This document shows positions 1 through 9,181 of a stretch of DNA of 64,000 bases, in pieces. The translations under genes and the position numbers were made by a program. Source of the stretch: Clostridia bacterium (lineage in GTDB: Bacteria > Bacillota > Clostridia > Christensenellales > Borkfalkiaceae); NCBI GenBank assembly GCA_017626495.1, contig JAGAIP010000003.1:372001-436000 (forward strand), written 5' to 3'. The first letter of the stretch is position 1, and each line of letters begins with the position of its first letter. The notes beneath the pieces are model-generated. The model was given only the letters and a program-made list of their open reading frames with translations, ran no database searches and had not been told where the DNA came from.

Positions 1-891
1 CGCCTGCTCCTGTGTGAGAGAGGTTCCCATAGACGCGACGACGTTCTTAAATCCTGCCTGATAGAGGGAAATGACGTCCATATACCCTTCCGTCATGATG
101 ACGGAGGAAATCGTCTGTTCTTTTCTGAGTTTTTTGAGAAGATTGACGTTATAGAGCGTCTTGCGCTTATTGAAAACGATGGTTTCCCTCGTATTTTTAT
201 ATTTTGCGAAGTCGGGCTTTTTCTCCATCAGTCTGCCGCCGAAGGCGACCACGTCGCCGAACGCGTTGATGATGGGATAAATGAGTCTGCCTGCCTCGAA
301 GTCGATGAGCCTGCCTTTATGTTCGCTGCAAACGCCGCTGTCGAGAATATCCTGCCTGGAATATCCTTTATCGAGGAGATATTGCGGGAGAGACTGAAAA
401 TCGAGCGAAGCGCCGATGCCGAACTTTTTGACGGTAGAAGAAGTCATTTTTCGTTCGAGAATATAGGCAATATGCGCGTCCGCGTTTCCGCCGTTCAGAT
501 TATCCCAATAAAATCTCGCCGTATCTTTGAGAATCTTCAATACGGCGTCCCGTTTCTTTTTCAGCGCGACCGTCCTTTCGTCGGAAAAGTCCTCGTCGGG
601 AAGTTTCATGCCCACCCTGCCGGCGAGAATTTTCACCGCGTCGGGAAAATCCACGTTCTCCATGTTCTGCACGAACTTGACGACGTCGCCCGATACGCCG
701 CAACCGAAACAGTGATAAAACTGATCGGTTTGGTTGACGGAAAAAGAGGGCGTCTTTTCGTGATGGAAGGGACAGCAAGCCCAGAAGTTATCCCCCTTTC
801 TGTCGAGGGAGACGTACCCGCTCACAACGTCGACGATGTTATTCCGTTGTTTGAGTTCTTGCATGAACTCGGGATGGTACGTTCTTGCCAT
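1..891 (-). CDS. dnaG: DNA primase DnaG, N-terminal part (cut by left edge)
   Basis: DNA primase makes the RNA primers for replication. The visible 297 codons give the N-terminal zinc-binding domain (ACCPFHHEKTPSF near residues 38-50, with a downstream CxxC in FGCGVSGD) followed by the start of the primase catalytic core, including a TEGYMDV stretch typical of the TOPRIM-containing part. The C-terminal helicase-binding region lies outside the window. The ATG start is chosen because the protein then begins like other DnaG proteins (short lead into a DIVDVV-type helix). The upstream dNTPase gene overlaps this start by about 50 bases, so the two are probably co-transcribed and translationally coupled. 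Confidence 0.93.
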   Translation of the reverse strand, partial: MARTYHPEFMQELKQRNNIVDVVSGYVSLDRKGDNFWACCPFHHEKTPSFSVNQTDQFYHCFGCGVSGDVVKFVQNMENVDFPDAVKILAGRVGMKLPDEDFSDERTVALKKKRDAVLKILKDTARFYWDNLNGGNADAHIAYILERKMTSSTVKKFGIGASLDFQSLPQYLLDKGYSRQDILDSGVCSEHKGRLIDFEAGRLIYPIINAFGDVVAFGGRLMEKKPDFAKYKNTRETIVFNKRKTLYNVNLLKKLRKEQTISSVIMTEGYMDVISLYQAGFKNVVASMGTSLTQEQA

Positions 892-1864
892 TTCCTACCT
901 TTTCTCCGTAGATCTTCTCCACATATCTGTCCGTCATACCCGAAAGATAGTCGCAGACGGCGCGGTCCGTGCCGAAAACGTTCGCGATGCCCAGATAGTA
1001 ATCGGGCATATCTTCGGGGCGGTCGATGAAATAAAAATACAGTTCCGAAAGCCACTGTTCGGCTTTGTCCTGCATGGTCTTGTTTGCCGGATAATAGACC
1101 TTCTCGAACATGAACGAACGGAGAAGGTCGCTTGCAATCGCCACGTCCTCGCCCATGCGGACGAAAGGTTTTCCCAGAGACTCCTTTACGATGGAAGAGA
1201 TGGCGGTGTTGATGCGCGCGGAAGGATCGTGCCCGAGCACCTCGGCGATCTCGGACGGAATTTCCTCTTCCGAAACGACGCCCGCGCGGATTGCGTCGGT
1301 CAAATCGTGATTGATGTATGCGATTCTGTCCGCATACGATACGGCTTTGCCTTCGAGGGTTGCGGGCGTGCCGTCTTTCCCGTGATGGAGCATTCCGTCG
1401 CGCACTTCGAAGGTGAGGTTGAGCCCCTGACCGTCCTTTTCGATGGTTTCCACCACGCGGACGGACTGTTCGCTGTGTCTGAATCCGAACGGAGAAAGTC
1501 GGTTCAGCACTCTTTCTCCGACGTGTCCGAAGGGCGTATGCCCGAGATCGTGTCCGAGCGCGATCGCCTCGGCGAGATCCTCGTTTAAGGAAAGTTCCCG
1601 CGCGATCGACCGTGCGATCTGCGATACGTCCATCGTATGTGTGAGCCGTGTGATGTAGTGATCCCCTTCGGGAGCGAAAAATACCTGCGTCTTGTTTTTC
1701 AGACGCTTGAACGCATTGCAATAGATGATGCGATCCCTGTCGCGCTGGAAATCCGTGCGCATGGGACAAGGCGGTTCTTCCCGATCTCTCCCTTTGGTTT
1801 TTTCGGAAAACGAGGCATACGGGGAGAGAAACGCCCTTTCGATGGCATATGTTCTCTCTTTCAT
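839..1864 (-). CDS. dgt: HD-domain deoxynucleoside triphosphate triphosphohydrolase (dGTPase-like)
   Basis: Predicted to hydrolyse dNTPs to deoxynucleosides and triphosphate, shaping the dNTP pool next to the replication primase gene. The 341-aa protein carries the HD-domain metal ligands: H in TRLTHTMDV, the HD pair in GHDLGHTPFGH, and a later D in SYADRIAYINHD, all in the order typical for the bacterial dGTPase family. Length fits the shorter, single-domain type. The chosen ATG is two codons inside a GTG; neither has a clear Shine-Dalgarno site. It overlaps the start of dnaG, suggesting an operon. The exact substrate (dGTP only or all dNTPs) cannot be told from sequence. Confidence 0.88.
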   Translation of the reverse strand: MKERTYAIERAFLSPYASFSEKTKGRDREEPPCPMRTDFQRDRDRIIYCNAFKRLKNKTQVFFAPEGDHYITRLTHTMDVSQIARSIARELSLNEDLAEAIALGHDLGHTPFGHVGERVLNRLSPFGFRHSEQSVRVVETIEKDGQGLNLTFEVRDGMLHHGKDGTPATLEGKAVSYADRIAYINHDLTDAIRAGVVSEEEIPSEIAEVLGHDPSARINTAISSIVKESLGKPFVRMGEDVAIASDLLRSFMFEKVYYPANKTMQDKAEQWLSELYFYFIDRPEDMPDYYLGIANVFGTDRAVCDYLSGMTDRYVEKIYGEKVGNGKNVPSRVHARTQTTE

Positions 1865-1921
1865 GGTCACTTTATTTATTCGACGAAAAAAGTTCTTTTC
1901 CTTTTTTTCTGATGTGTTTTT

Positions 1922-2608
1922 TCAAAAACCGCCGTTGACGGCGAGAATCGTGCCGTTACAGTATGCGTTCTCCGCAAGAAAACAGACCGCGGACGCCACT
2001 TCCTCGGGCGTACCGAATCTGCCTGCGGGAATCTCCCCGACGAGACTTTGTTTCTCCTCGTCCGAAAGGTGCGCGTTCATGCTCGTTTCGATGCAACCGG
2101 GCGCGACGGCGTTGACGCGGATTCCGCTATATCCCACTTCGGCGGCGAGCGCCTTGGTAAAGCCGATGAGGGCGGCTTTGGACGCGGAATAAGCGCTTTC
2201 GCAGCTTCCGCCCCGTTCGCCCCACACGGAAGAGATATTGACGATGACTCCCCCTGCGGAGAGCATCTTTTTCACGGCGTATTTACTGTATAAAAAAGCG
2301 GACGTGACGTTGCTTGCAAACACTTCGTTCCACTCTTCCAAAGTCGTATCCTGCACCTGACGGTACAGCGCCACGCCTGCGTTGTTGACGAGAAGGTCGA
2401 GCCTGTTGATTGTTTCGAAGAGAGCTTTTACAGCCCCTTCGTCCGCCCCGTCAGCGCGAACGACCTGCAAGCCCTGCTCTTTTGCAATGCGTGCGGATGA
2501 TTCGTCCCTGCGGTAGGTCGCGTACACGAGATAGCCCTTCTCTTGCAAAGCGAGCGAGATCGCAAGTCCGATGCCGCGCGTACCGCCCGTTACGATCGCC
2601 GTTTTCAT
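1922..2608 (-). CDS. SDR-family NAD(P)-dependent oxidoreductase, FabG-like
   Basis: A 228-aa classical short-chain dehydrogenase. The N-terminal nucleotide-binding motif TGGTRGIG follows the start directly, NNAG (in LLVNNAGVALY) is present, and the catalytic Ser, Tyr and Lys are seen in NISSVWG and YSASKAAL. The family includes 3-oxoacyl-ACP reductases, but sequence alone does not fix the substrate. The start ATG overlaps the aroK stop in an ATGA, so it is the last gene of the shikimate operon; a role linked to aromatic metabolism is possible but unproven. A longer reading frame upstream overlaps aroK and is rejected. Confidence 0.88.
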   Translation of the reverse strand: MKTAIVTGGTRGIGLAISLALQEKGYLVYATYRRDESSARIAKEQGLQVVRADGADEGAVKALFETINRLDLLVNNAGVALYRQVQDTTLEEWNEVFASNVTSAFLYSKYAVKKMLSAGGVIVNISSVWGERGGSCESAYSASKAALIGFTKALAAEVGYSGIRVNAVAPGCIETSMNAHLSDEEKQSLVGEIPAGRFGTPEEVASAVCFLAENAYCNGTILAVNGGF

Positions 2609-3123
2609 ACCTTTTTCTTTTCGCGCTTGGTCGCCATCCATTCCGCAACGGCGTTTGCCACTTCCTCGATGGATTTATCGTCCGTATCGACGATGAAATC
2701 GGCGACGTCCTCGTAGACGGGATAGCGGTCGCGCATGAGCTGACGGACTTTTTGTTCCATGCCGTATCGTAATAAGGGGCGCTGATCGTTTGCGATGACG
2801 CGCGAAAGAATCGTCTCGTAGCTCGCGCGGAGAAAGACGATATAACCCTTTTTTTTGAGCGCGGCGCTGTTCTCGCTGCGGAGAACGAGACCGCCCCCCG
2901 TCGAGATGACGACGTGATCCCGTTGACTGAGATCCTGCGTAACCTCCGATTCGAGATTTCTGAAATGAGCCTCTCCGTAATACTCGAAGAGGTCGGAAAT
3001 CTTTCCGTATTTATCTTCGATGACGTGATCCGTATCGTACCACGTTCTGCCGAGCAATTTTGCAAGGGCGATGCCGACGCTCGTTTTGCCGACGCCCATC
3101 ATTCCGCAAAGGGCAATATTCAT
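2605..3123 (-). CDS. aroK: Shikimate kinase
   Basis: Phosphorylates shikimate to shikimate-3-phosphate with ATP, the fifth step of the chorismate pathway. The 172-aa protein opens with a P-loop (CGMMGVGKTSVG, residues ~6-17), then the shikimate-binding D in YDTDHVIE, the R of FRNLESEV, and the GGG motif in ISTGGGLVLR; the lid region with arginines (NDQRPLLR) follows. Normal length for the family. Start ATG overlaps the aroQ stop (ATGA) and its own stop overlaps the next start, so translation is coupled through the operon. Confidence 0.95.
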   Translation of the reverse strand: MNIALCGMMGVGKTSVGIALAKLLGRTWYDTDHVIEDKYGKISDLFEYYGEAHFRNLESEVTQDLSQRDHVVISTGGGLVLRSENSAALKKKGYIVFLRASYETILSRVIANDQRPLLRYGMEQKVRQLMRDRYPVYEDVADFIVDTDDKSIEEVANAVAEWMATKREKKKV

Positions 3124-3545
3124 AATCTGAAACTCTCCACTGCCAAAAGATAACTGTTTTTGCCGAATCCGAGAATGGTGCCTTGACATACCTCGGAAAT
3201 AACGGACGTATGGCGAAACTCCTCGCGCTTATGCACGTTGGACATATGCACCTCGACGACGGGAACGTCCATAGAGGCGATGGCGTCTCTGATGGCGTAG
3301 GAATAATGCGTAAATGCGCCTGCGTTCAAAATAACGCCGTCGTATCCGAGATCGCCTGCCTCTTGAAGTTTCGTGCAGAGCTCCCCCTCGAAGTTGCTCT
3401 GGAAAAAGTCCGCGCTGTCGCCTTTCGCCTCGCAATACGCCTTAATTTCGGCGTTGATTTCATCGAGCGTCTGCGTACCGTACACGCCCTTTTCCCTGAG
3501 TCCCGTCCTGTTGAGATTGACTCCGTTCAAAATGAGAAATTTCAT
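3120..3545 (-). CDS. aroQ: 3-dehydroquinate dehydratase, type II
   Basis: Converts 3-dehydroquinate to 3-dehydroshikimate. The 141-aa protein starts with the type II hallmark LNGVNLNRTG, includes the catalytic Tyr in KGVYGTQTL, the NAGAFTHYSYAIRDAI helix with the active-site Asn and His region, and VEVHMSNVHKREEFRH. Length is typical for the dodecameric type II enzyme. An in-frame extension of 66 codons upstream runs through aroE and is not used; the chosen ATG overlaps the aroE stop as ATGA. Confidence 0.95.
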   Translation of the reverse strand: MKFLILNGVNLNRTGLREKGVYGTQTLDEINAEIKAYCEAKGDSADFFQSNFEGELCTKLQEAGDLGYDGVILNAGAFTHYSYAIRDAIASMDVPVVEVHMSNVHKREEFRHTSVISEVCQGTILGFGKNSYLLAVESFRL

Positions 3546-4336
3546 ACTTCCTCCGTATAGAGCGCAAAGAGACGCTTTGCCTCTTCGAGATCGGATTGTT
3601 TTTTGAGAAAAATACAGTCGGCATAATACGCCTGGTAGAACAGCATTCCCTCGCCGTTGACGATCTGTTTGCCCAAACGCTCCGCAATGCGCAAAAATTC
3701 GGATTTTTTCGGCTCGTAGATGAGATCGTACGCGACGTCGCACAGGGAGAGCAGGTCTTCTCCGACGGGAGAGATTCCCTCCGTCTTGTGCATGCCCACG
3801 CCCGTACAGTTCAAAACGAGATAGTACCGTTCGTTTTCGACCGCGGTGAGGGGGGTAAAACAGGAAAACTCGTCGTAAACCTCTTTAAGACGGGTTTGGT
3901 CGCGCTCCGAAGCGTACACGTCCGCACCCTCTTCCGCGAGCTTTTTGATGACGGCTCTGCCCACTCCGCCCGTTCCGACGACGAGGACTTTCTTCCCCTT
4001 CACGTCGATTCCGTTCGCCTGCAAGGAGAGGACGAATCCCATGCCGTCCGTATTATACCCCTCGCGAGACGTATTGACGGTATTGACCGCGCCGAACGTC
4101 TTTGCATCTCCCTTGATTTCGGAAAGAAACGGCATGACGTCGCGCTTGAAGGGAATGGTCACGTTGATACAATCGTACGTTTCGAGTACGGAAACAATTT
4201 CCGATCCAAACCGTTCGGGAGCAATGGACACCGCGTCGTATTCGACCGTCTGACCGAGCTTTCCCATGATGAATTGATGCATTTTCGGGCTGAGAGACTT
4301 AGAAACGTCCTTGCCGATGACTGCCATTTTTAACAT
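3542..4336 (-). CDS. aroE: Shikimate dehydrogenase
   Basis: Reduces 3-dehydroshikimate to shikimate with NADPH. The 264-aa protein shows the substrate-binding SKSLSPKMHQ segment near the N-terminus, NVTIPFK (catalytic Lys), the NTV and YNTDGMGF segment with the conserved Asp, and a glycine-rich nucleotide site VVGTGGVGRAV. All motifs appear in the family order. It overlaps aroB by a few bases upstream and aroQ downstream, placing it in the middle of the aro operon. Confidence 0.95.
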   Translation of the reverse strand: MLKMAVIGKDVSKSLSPKMHQFIMGKLGQTVEYDAVSIAPERFGSEIVSVLETYDCINVTIPFKRDVMPFLSEIKGDAKTFGAVNTVNTSREGYNTDGMGFVLSLQANGIDVKGKKVLVVGTGGVGRAVIKKLAEEGADVYASERDQTRLKEVYDEFSCFTPLTAVENERYYLVLNCTGVGMHKTEGISPVGEDLLSLCDVAYDLIYEPKKSEFLRIAERLGKQIVNGEGMLFYQAYYADCIFLKKQSDLEEAKRLFALYTEEV

Positions 4337-5376
4337 TGAATTGCCTCCGCCGCTTTGAGAATTTCCGCTACGTATTCTTCGTAGGGAAGTTTGACGAGGT
4401 CGAAAATGCCCTTCGAAACGGGAGCGACGAAGGTAACGACGCCTGCCTTTTCGTTCTTCTTATCCATGAGCGCGCCTTTGAGGCATGCCTCGTCGAGCAC
4501 GGGAATTTTACCGAGTACGGCGCGAACGAGCTCTTGCAGAGAGTTTGCATACTCCTCTTTACAGAATCCCTTCCGCTTTGCAATCTCCGTTTCGTACCAC
4601 ATTCCGACGAGCACGTATTCGCCGTGAGACATTTTTTTATCGTACAGCTCGTAGGCGTGTCCCGTGGTATGCCCCATGTTGAGGGATTTTCTCAGTCCCG
4701 TTTCCCTTTCGTCCTTTCTGACGACGTTCGCTTTATGACTGATGCAAGCGTAAGTGATCTCCGCGAGGAACGAAAGATCGTACAGGTTATCCTTGTGCTT
4801 GACGACTTCGCGGTAAATCTCCGCGTCCAGTCCCGCATACTTGACGATTTCGCCGAGACCGCATTTGATCTCTCGGACGGGGAGCGTTTTGAAAAACATG
4901 GGATCGGCAAACACGAGTTCGGGCTGATAAAACGCTCCGACGAGGTTTTTGATTCCGCCCATATCGACCGCCGTCTTTCCCCCTACGGAGCTATCCACCT
5001 GCGCAAGCAGCGTGGTGGGAATCTGCACGCACTTGATTCCGCGCATATAGAGAGCGGCAGCAAGTCCGCCGATGTCGCCGACGACGCCGCCTCCGAGCGC
5101 AAACAAGCAGGAAGTACGGAGCAGTTCCGCCTCACCCATCGCTGAGAGTATCTCGCCGAGACGGGCGAAGTTTTTATTCTCCTCGCCTGCCGGAAGCACG
5201 TAGCAAGGCGTATTGCCGAACGTCTGTCTGATGAGTCCGCCGTATAATTCGAACACGTTGCTGTCCGTCAAAAGAAAGCTCTTTTGCGCCTTCACGAGGG
5301 GAGCGATCTTCTCAAACGCGCCCTCGCCGCAAGTAATTACGCTCTTTTGCGAAGCATTTAAGACAATTTCTTTCAT
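4330..5376 (-). CDS. aroB: 3-dehydroquinate synthase
   Basis: Cyclises DAHP to 3-dehydroquinate, using NAD and a divalent metal. The 348-aa protein has the NAD-binding GGGVVGDIGGLAA motif, the QIPTTLLAQVDSSVGGKTAVD block, a metal-ligand E in LGEIVKY, and the His ligands in LNMGHTTGHAYE and the later MSHGEYV. Typical length. It follows aroC by 21 bases and overlaps aroE, so it is an internal operon gene. The DAHP synthase and EPSP synthase genes of the same pathway are not in this window. Confidence 0.96.
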   Translation of the reverse strand: MKEIVLNASQKSVITCGEGAFEKIAPLVKAQKSFLLTDSNVFELYGGLIRQTFGNTPCYVLPAGEENKNFARLGEILSAMGEAELLRTSCLFALGGGVVGDIGGLAAALYMRGIKCVQIPTTLLAQVDSSVGGKTAVDMGGIKNLVGAFYQPELVFADPMFFKTLPVREIKCGLGEIVKYAGLDAEIYREVVKHKDNLYDLSFLAEITYACISHKANVVRKDERETGLRKSLNMGHTTGHAYELYDKKMSHGEYVLVGMWYETEIAKRKGFCKEEYANSLQELVRAVLGKIPVLDEACLKGALMDKKNEKAGVVTFVAPVSKGIFDLVKLPYEEYVAEILKAAEAIQC

Positions 5377-5397
5377 ATTTTTTCCTCTCGGTTTTAA

Positions 5398-6522
5398 TCA
5401 GGGAAGGTCGCGATAGCGACAAAGTACCTGTTCCATCGTGTCGCCGCCGACTCTCTTCAAGACTTCTTGGCAGAGAACGGTCGCGACCACGCTTTCTAAA
5501 ATGATTTCACAGGCGCAGACGGCGCAGACGTCGCTGCGCTCCGTATCCGCGCGCATCGGTTCATGGGTGAGATAGTCCACCGTTTCCAGTCCCCTCATGA
5601 GGGTTGGAATGGGTTTCATGGCGCAGGTGAGCACGATCTCTTCGCCGTTGGACATACCCCCTTCGATTCCTCCCGCGCGGTTGGTTTTGCGGAGGAACTC
5701 CCCGTCGTAATAAATTTCGTCGTGGACTTCGCTGCCTGCGTGCGACGCGACTTCCATTCCCATTCCGACCTCGACGCCCTTGATCGCCTGTACGCTCATG
5801 AGCGCGCCGCAGAGCTTTCCGTCAAGTTTCTCTTCGTAGGACATACAGGAACCGAATCCGCGTTTGAGCCCCTTGACTCTGACGCAGATTTTTCCGCCCG
5901 CGGTATCTCCGCTCGCTCTGATTCGGTCGATTTTTGCCATGGCTCTTTGTTGCGCTTCCGCGTCGAGCATGAAAAGCGGTTCTTCCTTGGCGCGCGCAAG
6001 CTCGGAAAAAGCGTACTCCCTTTCGTCTTTGACGCCGCACACTTCCTTGACGTAACCTGAAATTTCCACGCCGAGCGCGAGCAAGAGTTCCTTACAGATA
6101 CTGCCTGCCGCGACGCGTACCGCCGTCTCCCTTGCGGAAGACCGCTCTAAAATATTTCTCGCGTCCGTCTGACCGTACTTGATCATACCCGTGAGATCGG
6201 CGTGTCCGGGACGGACTTTCGTCACCGTGCGCAGAGACGTATCCGCCTCTCTCGCGTCCATAATCTTTTCCCAGTTCGCATAGTCGCGGTTGACGACGCG
6301 GAACGCGATGGGAGAGGCGAGCGTTTCTCCGTCGCGCACGCCTGCCATAAATTCCACGGTATCCCTTTCGATTTTCTGTCTTGCTCCCCTGCCGTAGCCG
6401 CTCTGACGGAGCGCAAGCGCTCTGTCGATGCGGTCAAAATCAAGTTTTACATGCGCAGGAAACCCCTCGATGACGCCGAGAAGTTCCTTACCGTGAGATT
6501 CTCCTGCTGTAATCAGTTTCAT
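5398..6522 (-). CDS. aroC: Chorismate synthase
   Basis: Makes chorismate from EPSP, using reduced FMN. The 374-aa protein begins with the family signature GESHGKELLGVIEG, contains RQSGYGRGARQKIE, GHADLTGMIKYGQ, ARNILERSSARETAVRVAAG and the GGIEGGMSNGEEI block. The chosen ATG (AAGGA about six bases upstream) gives the canonical N-terminus; the frame stays open 54 codons further upstream but that part is basic and unlike the family. It is the first gene of the aro operon, after a roughly 200-base gap from clpC. Confidence 0.96.
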   Translation of the reverse strand: MKLITAGESHGKELLGVIEGFPAHVKLDFDRIDRALALRQSGYGRGARQKIERDTVEFMAGVRDGETLASPIAFRVVNRDYANWEKIMDAREADTSLRTVTKVRPGHADLTGMIKYGQTDARNILERSSARETAVRVAAGSICKELLLALGVEISGYVKEVCGVKDEREYAFSELARAKEEPLFMLDAEAQQRAMAKIDRIRASGDTAGGKICVRVKGLKRGFGSCMSYEEKLDGKLCGALMSVQAIKGVEVGMGMEVASHAGSEVHDEIYYDGEFLRKTNRAGGIEGGMSNGEEIVLTCAMKPIPTLMRGLETVDYLTHEPMRADTERSDVCAVCACEIILESVVATVLCQEVLKRVGGDTMEQVLCRYRDLP

Positions 6523-6638
6523 AGTTTTTCCTTTTTTGAAATTGTTCGTATCCGTTGCGCGCCCAACCCGAACGCCGAGAACGCAACGCCGCACTCTCCT
6601 CTTTCTTTCGGATATAAAGCGCAAAAACGACACTACCC

Positions 6639-6668
6639 CTATTATTCCATAGTCTATTTTATCGCAAA
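6639..6668 (-). promoter_or_regulatory. Possible promoter of the aro operon
   Basis: On the minus strand a TTGCGA hexamer is followed after 17 bases by TAATAG, directly below the clpC terminator and about 120 bases above aroC. The leader contains a possible GTTGCG/CGCAAC hairpin but no clear terminator or leader peptide. The match to SigA consensus is only fair. Confidence 0.35.
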
Positions 6669-6700
6669 AAAGGGGAAAAAGCAAGCCTTTCTCCCCATTT
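6665..6700 (-). terminator. Intrinsic terminator of clpC
   Basis: Minus-strand hairpin with a 10-bp stem (one mismatch; GGGGAGAAAG pairing with CTTTTTCCCC) followed by a run of six T, starting about 20 bases after the clpC stop. It separates the mcsA-mcsB-clpC unit from the aro operon. Confidence 0.75.
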
Positions 6701-6718
6701 TTTCCACATATTTCAAAA

Positions 6719-9178
6719 TCAGCCCTTAAAAATGAAGGTTCCTTCCTCGTAGTCCACGATCACCGTTTCGGCGTCGTTGAGGCGACCAAGCAAGATCTCC
6801 TCGGAAAGTTTGTCTTCGATGCGATGGCGAATCGTCCTGTTGAGAGGCCGCGCGCCGTATTGCTCGCTGTACCCCTCTTCCACGAGCGCCTGTTTCGCCT
6901 GCTCTGAGACGAGCAGATGGATTCCGCGCTGTTCGAGCCGCCCCGAAAGCTTTTCGATGAGCTTTTCGCAGATCTGCCCTGCCTCGTCCTTGGTGAGTTT
7001 ACGGAACACGATGATCTCGTCGAGACGGTTCAAAAACTCGGGCTTGAATTGTCGTTTGAGCGCGTCGGTGATCTGTTCGCGCTCCTCGTCGTATCTGTCC
7101 TCGGCGGAAAATCCGAACGAGCTGTTCACGCTGGACGCGCCGACGTTGGACGTCATGATGATGACGGTGTTCTTGAAACTGACCACTCTGCCCTTATTGT
7201 CCGAAAGGCGACCGTCGTCCAAAATCTGCAAGAGCAGATTGAATACTTCGGGGTGCGCCTTTTCGATCTCGTCGAACAAGACGACGGAATAGGGTTTTCT
7301 TCTCACCCGTTCCGTGAGTTGTCCGTTCTGCGTATCGTCGTAGCCGACGTAGCCGGGAGGCGCGCCGATGATCTTGGAAACAGACTGTTTTTCCATAAAT
7401 TCGGACATATCCAGCCGAATCATGAGGTTTTCGTCTCCGAACACGCACTCCGCAAGCGCCTTGGCAAGATCCGTTTTACCGACTCCCGTAGGTCCGACAA
7501 AGATAAACGAGCCGATGGGTTTTCCCGGATCTTTGATGCCGGCTCTCGCCCTTCGAATGGCTTTCGAGACGGCGACGACCGCCTCGTCCTGTCCCACGAT
7601 GCGGCGGTGCAGATTCTTTTCCAGGTTCATCAGTCGGGTTCCCTCTTCCTCGGTGATCCTCAACACGGGAATGCCCGTCCAGCTGCTGACGATGGACGCG
7701 ATCTCCTCCCGTCCGATCCTTGGCTTGATCCCTTTCGTCTGCAATCTCCACTCGGAGCGTTTTTCGAACACTTCGCGTTGCAGTTCTTCAAATTCGCGTT
7801 GGAGCGGAATCGCCTGCTCGAACTTTTTAAGCTGAGCGCATTTCGCGATTTCCTTGGAGAGCCGTTGCATGCGCTCTTCTTTTTCGCGCACGCCCTGCGG
7901 TCCTTTATAGTGATCGAGCCTCGCGCGAGACGCCGCCTCGTCGATGAGATCGACCGCTTTGTCGGGAAGAAAACGGTCGGAAATATAGCGATACGAGAGG
8001 CTTGCCGCCGCCTCCATCGCCTCTTCCGTGATGACGACGCCGTGGTGCGTTTCGTATTTTTCTTTGAGACCGCGAAGGATCAGCATGGTATCTTCGACGG
8101 AAGGCTCTTCTACCTGAACGGGCGTGAATCTGCGTTCGAGCGCGCCGTCCTTTTCAATAAACTTACGGTACTCTTCGGGCGTGGTTGCGCCGATGGTCTG
8201 CAATTCTCCCCTCGCGAGCATGGGTTTGAGAATATTTGCCGCGTCCATGTTGGAATCGGACGTCGCACCTGCGCCGACGATGGTGTGGATCTCATCGATG
8301 AACAGAATGACTCTGCCGTTGCGCCTCACCTCGCCGACCACATTTTTGAGGCGTTCCTCAAAGTCGCCGCGGTATTTCGAGCCGGCGAGCATGCCGGGAA
8401 GGTCGAGGGAATAGACGATTTTATCGCGGAGAAGTTCGGGAACTTCCCCCTTGACGATGTCCTGCGCAAGTCCCTCGACGACGGCGCTTTTGCCGACGCC
8501 GGGTTCGCCGATGAGGACGGGATTGTTCTTCGTCCGACGGGAAAGCACCTGAATGATCTTGTCGATTTCGTTCTTTCTGCCGATGACGGGATCGAGCTTG
8601 CCCTCTCTGGCGCGCTCGGTCAGATCGACGCCGTACTGAGACAGAACGGCGAAGGGTTCTTCCTCTTTCCGTTCCTTTTTCTGTTCGCGCCCGTAAAAGG
8701 AACGGACGGACTCGGGTTCAGGCTCTTTGCCGAGCCGATCGAATCCGCAATACCGTCTGAGGTCGCTTTCGACCGCTTTTACGTCAATGCGCAGATCTTT
8801 CATTTTGCGCACGGCAAAACAATTTTCGAATTGAAGCATGGCGAAGAGCGCCGCCTCGGTGGTAATCTGCGGATACGCGCTCGGTTCCAGTTCGCCGACG
8901 ATCTCATAGGAAAGCTCAAAGACGGCGCTGAGGTCTTTGGAGATTTCGGGAATGACGTCCACGCTCTTCATGATATACGATTGAAGGGCGAGCTCATACA
9001 TTTTTGCGTTCAGATCGTTTCTTTCGAGTATCTTCGCCGCCATACAATCTCTCACGCACAAAAACCCGTAAATAACGTGTTCCGGGAACACTTCTACGCA
9101 TCCGCATTCCGCCGCAAACTCCATCGCGACGCTGACCACGTTTTTCATATTATCCGTCATCTTATCGAAAAAATCCAT
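6719..9178 (-). CDS. clpC: ClpC-type AAA+ protein unfoldase
   Basis: Hsp100 unfoldase that feeds proteins, including McsB-arginine-phosphorylated ones, to ClpP. The 819-aa protein has an N-terminal Clp-repeat domain, a first AAA module with Walker [10 protein letters not shown] and Walker B in ILFIDEIH, a central region containing a UVR-like stretch ([15 protein letters not shown]), and a second AAA module with [11 protein letters not shown] and the arginine-finger and sensor regions of ClpB/ClpC. Length matches ClpC. It follows mcsB by three bases, the classical stress operon order. No CtsR operator is visible upstream of the operon. Confidence 0.96.
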   Translation of the reverse strand: MDFFDKMTDNMKNVVSVAMEFAAECGCVEVFPEHVIYGFLCVRDCMAAKILERNDLNAKMYELALQSYIMKSVDVIPEISKDLSAVFELSYEIVGELEPSAYPQITTEAALFAMLQFENCFAVRKMKDLRIDVKAVESDLRRYCGFDRLGKEPEPESVRSFYGREQKKERKEEEPFAVLSQYGVDLTERAREGKLDPVIGRKNEIDKIIQVLSRRTKNNPVLIGEPGVGKSAVVEGLAQDIVKGEVPELLRDKIVYSLDLPGMLAGSKYRGDFEERLKNVVGEVRRNGRVILFIDEIHTIVGAGATSDSNMDAANILKPMLARGELQTIGATTPEEYRKFIEKDGALERRFTPVQVEEPSVEDTMLILRGLKEKYETHHGVVITEEAMEAAASLSYRYISDRFLPDKAVDLIDEAASRARLDHYKGPQGVREKEERMQRLSKEIAKCAQLKKFEQAIPLQREFEELQREVFEKRSEWRLQTKGIKPRIGREEIASIVSSWTGIPVLRITEEEGTRLMNLEKNLHRRIVGQDEAVVAVSKAIRRARAGIKDPGKPIGSFIFVGPTGVGKTDLAKALAECVFGDENLMIRLDMSEFMEKQSVSKIIGAPPGYVGYDDTQNGQLTERVRRKPYSVVLFDEIEKAHPEVFNLLLQILDDGRLSDNKGRVVSFKNTVIIMTSNVGASSVNSSFGFSAEDRYDEEREQITDALKRQFKPEFLNRLDEIIVFRKLTKDEAGQICEKLIEKLSGRLEQRGIHLLVSEQAKQALVEEGYSEQYGARPLNRTIRHRIEDKLSEEILLGRLNDAETVIVDYEEGTFIFKG

Positions 9179-9181
9179 ACT

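Noticed and set aside
6523..6718. Aromatic-amino-acid leader peptide before the aro operon
   Set aside because: The only in-frame leader is Arg-rich, in frame with aroC, and no terminator/antiterminator pair is visible.
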